A stretch of DNA of 64,000 bases, from contig NZ_JAUPED010000003.1 of assembly GCF_030552475.1 (NCBI RefSeq), positions 248,001-312,000 on the forward strand, read 5' to 3'. This stretch comes from Mariniflexile sp. AS56. GTDB taxonomy: Bacteria > Bacteroidota > Bacteroidia > Flavobacteriales > Flavobacteriaceae. The translations under genes were made by a program, and so were the position numbers. Numbering within the stretch: the stretch's first letter is position 1; the number at the start of each line of letters is the position of its first letter. The notes under the pieces were generated by a model that was given only the letters and a program-made list of their open reading frames with translations, did not search any database and had not been told where the DNA came from. Below, in pieces: positions 7,567 through 16,529 of the stretch.

Positions 7567-10236
7567 ATGAAAAAAACTACTTGTTTGTCTTTTACATTTT
7601 CAATTTTTAAAACGAAATCCCTTAGCTTTATTTTCTTCTTGATACTTGTTTCGGGTTTCACAAACGTAAATGCGCAACTTGTGCATCCGGGAATATCCCA
7701 CAAACTGTCCGATCTTGATAGGATGAAATATATGGTAGAGGCAGGCATAGAGCCGTATGCTACATCTTTTACGAATCTAAAAAACCATTCTAGAGCCCAA
7801 TATACATATCCTGTTAATGTAGTGAACCAAGATCCATCATATGTAACAGAGTACTCGGAAGCCAGTGATGCATGGTTTATCAATGACGGTACAGCGGCCT
7901 ATTACAATGCCTTAATGTGGTATATTACTGGTGATTCAAGACATGCAGAAAAAGCTATAGAGATTTTCAATACATGGAAGGGGCTTAAAAGAAATTCAAT
8001 GAGCGTACCCTTAAGTTCAGGACGTATTTGGAGAATCATTGAGGCGGCTGAAATTATAGAACACACTTATAATGGTTGGGCAGCACCGGATGTTCAGGCA
8101 TTTAAAGACATGCTTGTTTATCCAGGCTATTCGGCCACTACCGAGCCTACAGCAGCACTAAACAGTGGAGACATTACTTTTTATTGGAGAGTATATCAAG
8201 GAGATCCTGCTAGACATGGAAACCAAGGCTTATTTTGTATGAGAACCATGATGGCTATGGCAATATTTTTAGATAATGACATTATGTATGATAGAGCTTT
8301 ACGCTACTTACAAGGATATTCACATCGAACAGGTGATTTGGCTTATCCTTCTGGTCCGTCAATTAATGAAACAACGAACATATCAGGCTGTGATTATTTT
8401 GAAGAATATAAACGAACTGGGTCTGGTACGTCCATTCCTGATTATGGCTACAACGAGGTTGTGAGCAACTATATTTATGAAAACGGCCAGTGCCAAGAAT
8501 CATCTAGAGATCAAGCTCATGGTTTAGCAGGAGTTTCAACTATAGCTGTCATGGCAGAAATGGCATGGAATCAAGGAGACGATTTGTATGGTCATTTAAA
8601 TAACAGACCGCTTTTAGGCTTGGAGTTTTATTACCGTTATAACCTGAGTTATGATAATGTGTATCCAGACCAATCAACTCCATGGGAACCCACAGTGGCT
8701 TCGGGTGAGTTTATAGAGCGTACCGATCGTTCTGGCCGTTGGAAATCCTTAAAAGTCAACCCTTATTTGGTTTGTAGTACGGGGGAAGATTTTAGAGAAC
8801 GTGGAAAGCATAGCCTACAGCCCGTTTATGAAATGAACCTTGGTCATTATAAAGATCGTCTGGGACTTCCTAGTGATGATTATAAATGGCTACAAAGAGG
8901 CTTCGACTACTTAACCGCACAATCGGGCGTTGAAGGCGAAGGAACCGTAACGGATCATCCTGGGTATGGCGGGTTGAAATTTCGTAGGGTTAGTCCAGGA
9001 GATCCAATAAGTGGATTTGATGGAAATGGGCTTCCTATGTATAAAATGAATGAACTTCCAATGGTTATTGAAGCAGAAAACTATGATTTTTTTGTTCTAA
9101 ACGGAGAAGGTCGGGTATATAGCGACAATGCAACAGGTAATTCTGGGAATGCGTATAGATTAGATGAAAATGTTGATATTGAAGTTTCCTCTGAAGGGGG
9201 CTATAACTTAACGGATATAGAGAATGGAGAGTGGCTTACTTATACCATAAACGTTCCTTCAAATGGAACTTATGATATAAATATTAGGTATGCATCTGCG
9301 AATGCTAACGGAAAAATTAAATTTAATTTTGGAGGAGAGGATGTTACTCTGGATGTAACCGTTCCTTTTGGTGGGCCTAATTCCACAGGTTTAACAGATT
9401 GGCAAAATTTTAAGGTAGGGAACGTTGTGACGCTAAAAAAAGGTGTTCAAGCTGTAAAGATTTTATTTAATGGTACAAGTGATGCCTTTAAATTAAATAG
9501 CTTCACGGTTTCTTTAGTAGAGGTAGAACCGGAACCCATAAATTTAGCGATAACCCATGGAACGGCAACACAATCAACCGATAGACCTAGTGATGGTTTT
9601 GCGCCAAATGCCATAGACGGCAATACAAACGGTGTTTGGAATAATGGATCAGTAAGTCATACAGGAGGTAATGCAACTTCGGATCCTGCACCCTGGTGGA
9701 AAGTAGATTTAGGTAATAATTATAAAATTGAAACTATTAATGTTTTCAACCGTACAGATTGTTGTTCAGATAGATTAAATAATTTTACTGTAGAGGTTTT
9801 AGATGCTAATGGTAGTGTGACTTTTAGTCAGTTTTATGCAACAGTACCGAGTAATGCATTTACCGTTAACACAGGAAATGTTATTGGTAGAACAGTAAGA
9901 ATATCAAAGACTTCTTCTACAGCACTTACTTTGGCTGAAGTAGAAGTTTATGGAGTAGATGCTGTTGTGTTATCAAGTGTAAAGTATGAGTTGGATCAAG
10001 TGAAAATACATCCTAACCCGGTTCAAAATGAAATTAATATCTCATTAATTTCAGCAAACATAAATATAAAGGAGGCCAAAATAACCATGTATTCTTTAAA
10101 TGGTCAAATAGTGATGCAAACAAAGCTTGGCTCCAATCAAGTAAAACTAGATGTGTCTAAACTAAGTAGGGGTGTTTATGTTTTAACAATCAGCGATTCA
10201 ACTAAAAATATTACAAGGAAAATAGTCAAATTATAA
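7567..10236 (+). CDS. Secreted alginate-lyase-family lyase with CBM6-like and fucose-type F5/8C (F-type lectin) modules
   Basis: An 889-residue paralog of the lyase at 4339. The signal peptide is about 1-37 (ends NVNAQ). The catalytic domain (about 38-485) starts LVHPGISHKLSDLDRMKYMV and has RHGNQG (216-221) and ENGQCQESSRDQAH. A CBM6-like module covers about 498-653 (VIEAENYDFF). An F5/8C module (about 660-805) starts NLAITHGTATQS. It retains the F-type lectin fucose site: His698, then Arg729-Thr-Asp731-Cys732-Cys733-Ser-Asp-Arg736, i.e. the RxDx4R signature with the adjacent cysteines that contact fucose in eel agglutinin. The His-Arg spacing is 30 residues rather than the usual 26. The sorting domain is about 815-889, nearly the same type as in 4339. 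The gene is followed after 78 bp by another lyase gene with no terminator between. Confidence 0.85.
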   Translation: MKKTTCLSFTFSIFKTKSLSFIFFLILVSGFTNVNAQLVHPGISHKLSDLDRMKYMVEAGIEPYATSFTNLKNHSRAQYTYPVNVVNQDPSYVTEYSEASDAWFINDGTAAYYNALMWYITGDSRHAEKAIEIFNTWKGLKRNSMSVPLSSGRIWRIIEAAEIIEHTYNGWAAPDVQAFKDMLVYPGYSATTEPTAALNSGDITFYWRVYQGDPARHGNQGLFCMRTMMAMAIFLDNDIMYDRALRYLQGYSHRTGDLAYPSGPSINETTNISGCDYFEEYKRTGSGTSIPDYGYNEVVSNYIYENGQCQESSRDQAHGLAGVSTIAVMAEMAWNQGDDLYGHLNNRPLLGLEFYYRYNLSYDNVYPDQSTPWEPTVASGEFIERTDRSGRWKSLKVNPYLVCSTGEDFRERGKHSLQPVYEMNLGHYKDRLGLPSDDYKWLQRGFDYLTAQSGVEGEGTVTDHPGYGGLKFRRVSPGDPISGFDGNGLPMYKMNELPMVIEAENYDFFVLNGEGRVYSDNATGNSGNAYRLDENVDIEVSSEGGYNLTDIENGEWLTYTINVPSNGTYDINIRYASANANGKIKFNFGGEDVTLDVTVPFGGPNSTGLTDWQNFKVGNVVTLKKGVQAVKILFNGTSDAFKLNSFTVSLVEVEPEPINLAITHGTATQSTDRPSDGFAPNAIDGNTNGVWNNGSVSHTGGNATSDPAPWWKVDLGNNYKIETINVFNRTDCCSDRLNNFTVEVLDANGSVTFSQFYATVPSNAFTVNTGNVIGRTVRISKTSSTALTLAEVEVYGVDAVVLSSVKYELDQVKIHPNPVQNEINISLISANINIKEAKITMYSLNGQIVMQTKLGSNQVKLDVSKLSRGVYVLTISDSTKNITRKIVKL

Positions 10237-10314
10237 TGCTAAATAAGAAAAGGTAGCTGAGGCAATATTTTCTAAAGAGTTAAAAATTAAATATTTTCAA
10301 AAAAAACATACATT

Positions 10315-12630
10315 ATGATAACAGTTAATAAAACGAGACTTGTTTTTATACTTGTCTTACTTCTATGTTTAACGAATTCTTATGCGCAATTAACCCATCC
10401 AGGAGGTTGGTTAATGGCAGACGATTTAGCGCTTATTAGAACCAAAGTCGCAGCACAAGAAGAGCCTTGGTATGGTGCTTGGCTTGAATTAGAAAATGAC
10501 AATATAGATGAGACTTATACAGCAACAGTAACGCCTACCATTACAAATAGTACTGCTATTCAAAAACAAGGACATGCAGCTTATATTTTGGCTTTAAAAT
10601 GGGTGGCATCGGGTGATCAAGCTTATGCAGCTGCCGGAATTAATATTATAAACGCTTGGGCTAGCACCGTTACTTCATTCGAAACTGATAATTCTCCACT
10701 TAGAGAAGGGATTGGTTCAAACAAAATGGCCAATGCAGCAGAAATTCTTGCGCAAGGGTTTAATGGAGACGCTGGTTGGTCTGCTACTAAAATTAAGGAG
10801 GCGCAAGATTGGTTCCAAAACGTGATTTACCCAATTACCAGTACAGGGCCAAGTCGCTCCATGAACTGGGGCACCTCTTGTTTAGCAGGTAATATGTCCA
10901 TGGCTATTTTTTGTGATAACATGACTATGTTTAATGAAGCCGTTGATGCTTATAAATTTGGTTTTACGAATACCAATGATGGATGTGCTGGAGTTACGCA
11001 ATATATTATAAATGAAGATGGTCAATGTTTTGAGAGTGAGCGAGATCAAGGGCATACTCAAGGTGGTATTGCGCATTTAGTAGAACCAGCTTTTATTGCA
11101 TGGAATCAAGGTGTCGATTTGGTAAGTTATTCAAACGATAGGCTCGTTGCAGGAATGGAATACACTGCTAAATACAATCTTTTCAATGATGTTTCTTGGA
11201 CAAACAATGTGCCTAATCCATGTAATCAATCATTTGGCTGGATGAATAATGGTTTTATTAGTGCAGATGATCGTGGTGATTTTTCACCTATTTACGTCAT
11301 GGCATCTACATTGTTTACACGTGCAGGTAAGTCGCACCCATACACAAATGAAGTGATAACACACGAGAATTACGCACAGCCAGAATTTTATAACGACGAT
11401 CATCCAGGGGCGGGAACATTGTGTTTTACTGTAGATGAAAACCCAGGGGATCCTATAAGTGGATTTGATACAAATGGTTTACCAGTGTATAATATGAATG
11501 TATTACCAATGACTATAGAAGCAGAGAATTTCGATTATTTGGTTTCAAATGGTCAAGGTAAAACATACAGTGATCTTACAAGTTCTAATGAAGGTGGTCA
11601 ATATCGTACTGATGAACATGTGGATATTGAATCTTTAACCGGAGGCAACTATAACATTACAAGTATTAAAAATGGAGAATGGTTATTATATACCGTTAAT
11701 GTGTCAGCAAATGGGATATATGATATAGATATAAATTATGCTGCAGCTAATAGTAATGGAACTATAAAGTTTAATTTGGATGGAACAGATGTCACATCAA
11801 ACGTATCGGTTCCTTTTGGTTCATCAAATTCTACAGGATTAACAGATTGGAAAAATTTTAAGGTTATAAGTAGTGTAAGGTTATCTAAAGGTATACACGT
11901 TTTAAAAGTTCTATTTAATGGCGAAGATGATGCTTTCAAGCTAAATAATTTTACAGTATCACTAGTGGAAGCAGACCCAGAAGAGACTGTTTTAATTCAG
12001 GCCGAAGATTATAGTGCCATGAATGGTGTAAGAACAGAAACCACTAGTGATGTAGGTGGAGGGTTAAATGTTGGTTATATAGACGCTGGAGATTGGATGG
12101 AGTATCATGTTGATATTGTTAATTCTGGTACTTTTATTTTGAATTACCGTGTAGCGAGTAGAAGTGGAGGCGGTTCTGTAGAATTTCTAGTTGATGGAGT
12201 TGCTAAAGGCACTACTGGTATTGCCTCAACAGGAGATTGGCAAGCGTTTACAACATTAAGTGCTTCAGTATCATTGGCATCAGGAAGCCATACCATTCGT
12301 TTGAATGTGCTTTCTGGAGGATGGAATATCAATTGGTTTCAATTAGTGTTTGATGAGGCAGATTCACTTTCTCAAGAGGCGTTTGATAAAAACAATGGTA
12401 TACGTCTTTACCCAAACCCAGTATCCAATAATTTAACAGTACGTATACCAATTTCTGAATTTAGTGCATACACCATTTTTGATATGAGCGGACGTGTAAA
12501 TAAACAAGGTGTTATTACAAGTGGTACGCAGAAGTTGAATATTGAGATAAGTGATTTTTCAAAAGGAATTTACTTAATAACATTAAAAGGCAATCAATTA
12601 ACCAAAACCTTTAAGTTGGTGAAGGAATAA
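10315..12630 (+). CDS. Secreted alginate-lyase-family lyase with two CBM6-like modules
   Basis: A 771-residue protein, the most divergent of the four lyase paralogs. The signal peptide is about 1-25 (ends SYAQ). The catalytic domain (about 26-385) is roughly 70-100 residues shorter than in the others. Where the paralogs have RHGNQG this one reads MNWGTS (183-188), and the second motif is EDGQCFESERDQGHT (from 234). Two different CBM6-like modules follow: about 399-550 (IEAENFDYL, of the type in the other lyases) and about 559-680 (IQAEDYSAMNG...GGLNVGYIDAGDWMEYHV, a classical CBM6 pattern). The sorting domain is about 692-771 and matches the type in 2278 and 12824, not that of 7567. It lacks its own operator and is probably read through from the 7430 promoter. 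Confidence 0.82.
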   Translation: MITVNKTRLVFILVLLLCLTNSYAQLTHPGGWLMADDLALIRTKVAAQEEPWYGAWLELENDNIDETYTATVTPTITNSTAIQKQGHAAYILALKWVASGDQAYAAAGINIINAWASTVTSFETDNSPLREGIGSNKMANAAEILAQGFNGDAGWSATKIKEAQDWFQNVIYPITSTGPSRSMNWGTSCLAGNMSMAIFCDNMTMFNEAVDAYKFGFTNTNDGCAGVTQYIINEDGQCFESERDQGHTQGGIAHLVEPAFIAWNQGVDLVSYSNDRLVAGMEYTAKYNLFNDVSWTNNVPNPCNQSFGWMNNGFISADDRGDFSPIYVMASTLFTRAGKSHPYTNEVITHENYAQPEFYNDDHPGAGTLCFTVDENPGDPISGFDTNGLPVYNMNVLPMTIEAENFDYLVSNGQGKTYSDLTSSNEGGQYRTDEHVDIESLTGGNYNITSIKNGEWLLYTVNVSANGIYDIDINYAAANSNGTIKFNLDGTDVTSNVSVPFGSSNSTGLTDWKNFKVISSVRLSKGIHVLKVLFNGEDDAFKLNNFTVSLVEADPEETVLIQAEDYSAMNGVRTETTSDVGGGLNVGYIDAGDWMEYHVDIVNSGTFILNYRVASRSGGGSVEFLVDGVAKGTTGIASTGDWQAFTTLSASVSLASGSHTIRLNVLSGGWNINWFQLVFDEADSLSQEAFDKNNGIRLYPNPVSNNLTVRIPISEFSAYTIFDMSGRVNKQGVITSGTQKLNIEISDFSKGIYLITLKGNQLTKTFKLVKE

Positions 12631-12644
12631 GCTTCTATTTCAAA

Positions 12645-12712
12645 AAAAGAACTATAATTTATAAGAAAAGAACTATAATTTATTTAATATTTTATTTTAA
12701 AAAACAACCTTG
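12645..12712 (+). promoter_or_regulatory. PUL operator-promoter 4
   Basis: A perfect 18-bp direct repeat (12645-12662 and 12666-12683) contains CTATAATTTAT at 12652 and 12673, period 21 bp. The weaker -7 candidate CAACCTTG (12705-12712) begins 32 bp after the downstream box. No terminator is visible between the preceding gene and this site. Confidence 0.78.
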
Positions 12713-12823
12713 CGAAAGGTGTTTAATACAAATGTATTTTTTTTATAAGAATAATTAAACAATACTACTATAAGTAACTAAACAAGAGTTTTTAAATAAA
12801 TAATTAACTAAAATCAATTTACA

Positions 12824-13555
12824 ATGGAAATTAAAACTTTACTTTTTACAGCTGTTCTTTCAACAACAGCATTATTCTCTAATGTATTTGCGCAAAGTGT
12901 TGTTCTTCAGTCAGAAGCTAATAATGGACTAAATGGAGCAACGATAACACTTGAAGATAATGCTGCAAAAAATATAGGTTTCATAGCAAGTGGTGATTGG
13001 GCTAGGTATGATAATGTGGATTTAACAAATATTGCTGGTTTTTCTACTCATTTAGCTAGTAACAAAGTTGGGGATCATACGGTTACAATGCACTTAGATG
13101 ATGGTGCAGGGGCACCAGGTGTTCAAATAGGTAGCGTTACGTCTAACGGAAAAACTGGAGGTTGGCAGACTTACTTGGAAACTGAAAATGGAGTATTTAC
13201 TCAAACGGTAACAGGGGTTCAAACTGTGTATTTTGTGTTTACGTTTGGAGGCCAATTTAATATAGACTTTTTTACAATGAAAGACGCTGGGTCATTATCT
13301 GTTTCAGATAATATTAAAGAGGGTAAAATTGGTTATTACCCAAATCCAGCTAGTGATGCACTTACCATTGAAATGCCTGTGGGATATTACAGCCAATACA
13401 CAATTTTAGATGTTAGCGGTAAAGTAATAAAAGAAGAAGCAATACAGTCTGGTTTAAGAGAAGTAAAGCTTAATGTAAGTGATTTATCTAGAGGAATGTA
13501 CTTAATAAATTTAAAAGGAATTGAAAGTAAAACCTTTAAGTTTCTTAAAAAATAA
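12824..13555 (+). CDS. Small secreted CBM6-like carbohydrate-binding protein with T9SS tail
   Basis: A 243-residue protein with three parts: signal peptide (about 1-24, ends VFAQ), one CBM6-like beta-sandwich (about 25-155) and a sorting domain (about 165-243, YYPNPASDALTIEMP to FKFLKK). The CBM-like part shows SVVLQSEANNGLNGATI, GFIASGDWARYDNVDL, GGWQTYLE and FNIDFFTMKD, the usual CBM6 landmarks. No catalytic domain is present, so it is likely a secreted or surface-anchored glycan-binding protein that holds polymer near the cell. It has its own operator and a strong terminator, so it is expressed as a single-gene unit. Confidence 0.75.
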   Translation: MEIKTLLFTAVLSTTALFSNVFAQSVVLQSEANNGLNGATITLEDNAAKNIGFIASGDWARYDNVDLTNIAGFSTHLASNKVGDHTVTMHLDDGAGAPGVQIGSVTSNGKTGGWQTYLETENGVFTQTVTGVQTVYFVFTFGGQFNIDFFTMKDAGSLSVSDNIKEGKIGYYPNPASDALTIEMPVGYYSQYTILDVSGKVIKEEAIQSGLREVKLNVSDLSRGMYLINLKGIESKTFKFLKK

Positions 13556-13634
13556 GCTAATAAGCTAGGTAGGAAGACACTCCATATTAATAATACTTAA
13601 ACGGAAGTTGCTTTAAGACTAAAAAATGAATTAA

Positions 13635-13675
13635 ACAGTATCAAGAATATTCTTGGTGCTGTTTTTTTTTTTTTT
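13635..13675 (+). terminator. Rho-independent terminator after the CBM6-like gene
   Basis: Arms ACAGTATCAAGAAT and ATTCTTGGTGCTGT (13635-13662, two wobble or mismatched pairs) are followed by about fourteen T. The 13556-13865 gap holds this terminator and operator 5 and nothing else I can see. Confidence 0.88.
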
Positions 13676-13716
13676 GTTTATGAAGAGTCGTAGGGCTTTT
13701 ATTATATGAAAATGAA

Positions 13717-13778
13717 TTATAAGTTATAATGAAAGCATTATAGTTTATACATTTTATCTAGATATAACAATAATATTG
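13717..13778 (+). promoter_or_regulatory. PUL operator-promoter 5
   Basis: Boxes TTATAAGTTAT (13717-13727) and TTATAGTTTAT (13738-13748) keep the 21-bp period. TAATATTG (13771-13778) starts 33 bp after the downstream box. It drives 13866 and probably 16530. Confidence 0.78.
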
Positions 13779-13865
13779 TTAATACCATAAAAGCATTCTT
13801 TTTTGTTTTTATAGCATCATTCTCTTTGCTAGGAGAATCCAACAACCAACTAAACTAAATAAAGT

Positions 13866-16514
13866 ATGATTAAAAAAAATACTCAAAACCATTCTCTAAA
13901 TTCAATATTAAACAAAAAAGCATGCCGTGTTGTGTTCTTTTTGTTTTTAATGGTAGGTTCTGTTCATGCGCAATTTGTGCACCCAGGTTTATGGCATAAA
14001 AAGTCCGATTTAGACCGTATGAAGGCCATGGTGGATGCAGACGTTAATCCGTATATCTCATCATTTAACAGCCTAAAATCAGACGGGAAATCGAGTTTCA
14101 GTTATGTGGTTAGAAAGGATCCTAATGATCATACGCTTTCTAGAGAAAACCCAGCACATCAACGTAATCAGTATGAAGATGATGCTTTGGCTGCCTACCA
14201 AAATGCCCTAATGTGGTATATCACAGGCGATACTCGACATGCTGAAAAATCCATCGAAATTTTAAATGCTTGGAGCAAATTAGTTAATTTTTATGGCGGA
14301 GGTACCGAGCCGCTTTGTGCTGGTTTGTATGGTGCACCCTTAATAAATGCTGCGGAAATTATTAAAAGTACCTACACGGGATGGGCTGCTAGCGACATTC
14401 AAGCTTTTAAAGATATGTTGGTGTATCCTGGGTATTCGAATACGACGGTGCCTCAAACAGATATAGATAATGATAATGTTACGTTTTATTGGAGAACCTA
14501 TATGGGAGATCCGGGTAGACATGGTAACCAAGGTTTATTAGCCTGGAGAACCGTTATGGCTATTGGCGTGTTTTTAGATAATGAAATTATTTATGAGCGT
14601 GCTTTAAGGCAAATAAAAGGCTTGCCGCATAGAACGGACGATCTTCCTTATCCTTCAGGACCTCCCATTGTAAGCAATACTCCTTCATCGACATCAAACG
14701 AATATTACGATGAATTTCAATTAAATGGTCGAGAAAATACCATTCCAGATTATGGTTATGACGACCAAATTCAGCATTATATTTATGATAATGGGCAGTG
14801 TCAAGAAAGTAGTAGAGACCAAATTCATTCTTCATTAGGGATAAGTACTATTGCCGAAATTATGGAGGTTGTTTGGAATCAGGGTGAGAACCTTTATGGT
14901 TTTTTAGACGATCGTGTTTTATTGGGGCTGGAGTTTACAACCAAATATAACCTTTCATATGCACAATCATACCCAGACCAAACTAGTGCATGGGAACCAC
15001 CTGTTTTTTATCAATATGGAACAAGAACCGGTCGATGGAAATCATTAAAAATGAACCCTTGGGTTGGTGCTGATTTAACAAGAAATAGTAGAGGGGAAGA
15101 AGGCATTTTCAGGCCTGTTTATGAAATGGCCGCTGCACATTTCACTGTTAGAGAAGATAAATCAGATGATGCCTTATGGACACTACGCGCAAGAGAATAT
15201 GCCATAGAACACAATGGCTATGAAAAAGGAACTGGTACCGATCTTCCGGGTTGGGGAGGTTTAAGTTTTAGACGTCCTGTTAATTGTGCTGGAGACCCCA
15301 TAAGTGGTTTTATGGGTAACCTTCCAGATTATCAAATGAATGAATTGCCAACAACCATAGAGGCAGAAAATTACGATTTTTTCTCAGGAGCAGCAGAAGG
15401 CCGTACCTATCATGATGTGAGTACAGGGAATTCAGGAACTGAGTATCGTGCTAATGACGATGTAGATTTGGAAGTATGTTCAGAAGGTGGTTATAATATC
15501 ACCAATATCGAGACGGGTGAGTGGTTAACCTACACCGTAAATGTACCCGCAAACGGAATTTATAATATGTCTATACGTTACGCGTCGGCGAATGCGAATG
15601 GAACCATCAAATTTAATTTAGGAGATGTCGATGTCACTTCAGATGTTGTGGTTCCTTTTGGAGGTGCCAACTCTACAGGTTTAACCGATTGGAAAGATTT
15701 ACAAGTAGCATCAAACCTAAGGTTGTCAAAAGGTGTACAGGCTTTAAGGTTGGTGTTTAATGGAGCTTCGAATGCATTTAAGTTAAATAATTTTACGATA
15801 TCACTTGTAGAAGCAGATCCAGATCCTATAAATTTAGCACCCGTTCATGGTATAGCTACGCAATCAACCACAGCTTATGGTGGTCTTCCTGAACGTGCCA
15901 TCGATACCAATTCAAATGGTGTTTGGTCAGGTAATTCGGTAACCCATACAGAACATGGAACAACAGGGAGTAATACGCTTAAATGGTGGCAGGTAAATTT
16001 AGAGGCTAATTATAAAATAGAAACTATCAATATTTTTAATAGAACTGGTGGCACAAATTATAGTCAAGATTTAAACAATTTTACTGTTGAAGTTTTAAAT
16101 ACAAATGGTGTTGTAGTTTATTCCGAGTTTTTTGCATCCTATCCTAATCCTTCAATTACTATAAGTACTGCGGGTGTAATAGGTAGTATTGTGAAAATAT
16201 CAAAAACTTCAGACAGAGGAATACAGCTAGCAGAAGTTGAGGTTTATGGTGTAGATGCTCAAGTGTTATCAACTATAAAACAAGAGTTAAACCAAGTTAA
16301 AATATTTCCCAATCCAGTAACCGATATTTTAACTATAAGCCATGGTATTGGCGCCGATGTGGAGATTTATAGTGTTTTAGGAAAATCAATGCTAAAAGTA
16401 AAGATCGAACACTCAAATCAAACGATAGATATGAATCATTTTAACAGCGGTATTTATTTTGTGAAAATGAATAAAAGTGGTGTTATGGAAACTAAAAAAA
16501 TCATAAAAAAATAA
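13866..16514 (+). CDS. Secreted alginate-lyase-family lyase with CBM6-like and F5/8C modules
   Basis: An 882-residue paralog of 4339 and 7567. The signal peptide is about 1-36 (ends SVHAQ). The catalytic domain (about 37-490) starts FVHPGLWHKKSDLDRMKAMV and has RHGNQG (218-223) and DNGQCQESSRDQIH. The CBM6-like module is about 495-650 and the F5/8C module about 656-801 (NLAPVHGIATQS). Its lectin-site region reads NRTGGTNYSQDL: Arg726 and His694 are kept, but the Asp and the Cys-Cys pair of the F-type fucose motif are gone, so its ligand may differ from that of 7567. The sorting domain (about 808-882, IFPNPVTDILTISHG to IIKK) is of a third type, shared with the next gene. Only 15 bp separate it from 16530, so they are co-transcribed. 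Confidence 0.84.
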   Translation: MIKKNTQNHSLNSILNKKACRVVFFLFLMVGSVHAQFVHPGLWHKKSDLDRMKAMVDADVNPYISSFNSLKSDGKSSFSYVVRKDPNDHTLSRENPAHQRNQYEDDALAAYQNALMWYITGDTRHAEKSIEILNAWSKLVNFYGGGTEPLCAGLYGAPLINAAEIIKSTYTGWAASDIQAFKDMLVYPGYSNTTVPQTDIDNDNVTFYWRTYMGDPGRHGNQGLLAWRTVMAIGVFLDNEIIYERALRQIKGLPHRTDDLPYPSGPPIVSNTPSSTSNEYYDEFQLNGRENTIPDYGYDDQIQHYIYDNGQCQESSRDQIHSSLGISTIAEIMEVVWNQGENLYGFLDDRVLLGLEFTTKYNLSYAQSYPDQTSAWEPPVFYQYGTRTGRWKSLKMNPWVGADLTRNSRGEEGIFRPVYEMAAAHFTVREDKSDDALWTLRAREYAIEHNGYEKGTGTDLPGWGGLSFRRPVNCAGDPISGFMGNLPDYQMNELPTTIEAENYDFFSGAAEGRTYHDVSTGNSGTEYRANDDVDLEVCSEGGYNITNIETGEWLTYTVNVPANGIYNMSIRYASANANGTIKFNLGDVDVTSDVVVPFGGANSTGLTDWKDLQVASNLRLSKGVQALRLVFNGASNAFKLNNFTISLVEADPDPINLAPVHGIATQSTTAYGGLPERAIDTNSNGVWSGNSVTHTEHGTTGSNTLKWWQVNLEANYKIETINIFNRTGGTNYSQDLNNFTVEVLNTNGVVVYSEFFASYPNPSITISTAGVIGSIVKISKTSDRGIQLAEVEVYGVDAQVLSTIKQELNQVKIFPNPVTDILTISHGIGADVEIYSVLGKSMLKVKIEHSNQTIDMNHFNSGIYFVKMNKSGVMETKKIIKK

Positions 16515-16529
16515 GCTAAACCTATTCAT

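Noticed and set aside
7560-7883. 107-residue frame on the minus strand
   Set aside because: It lies antisense to the signal peptide and catalytic domain of the 7567 lyase, with no recognisable protein features. It is a shadow frame.
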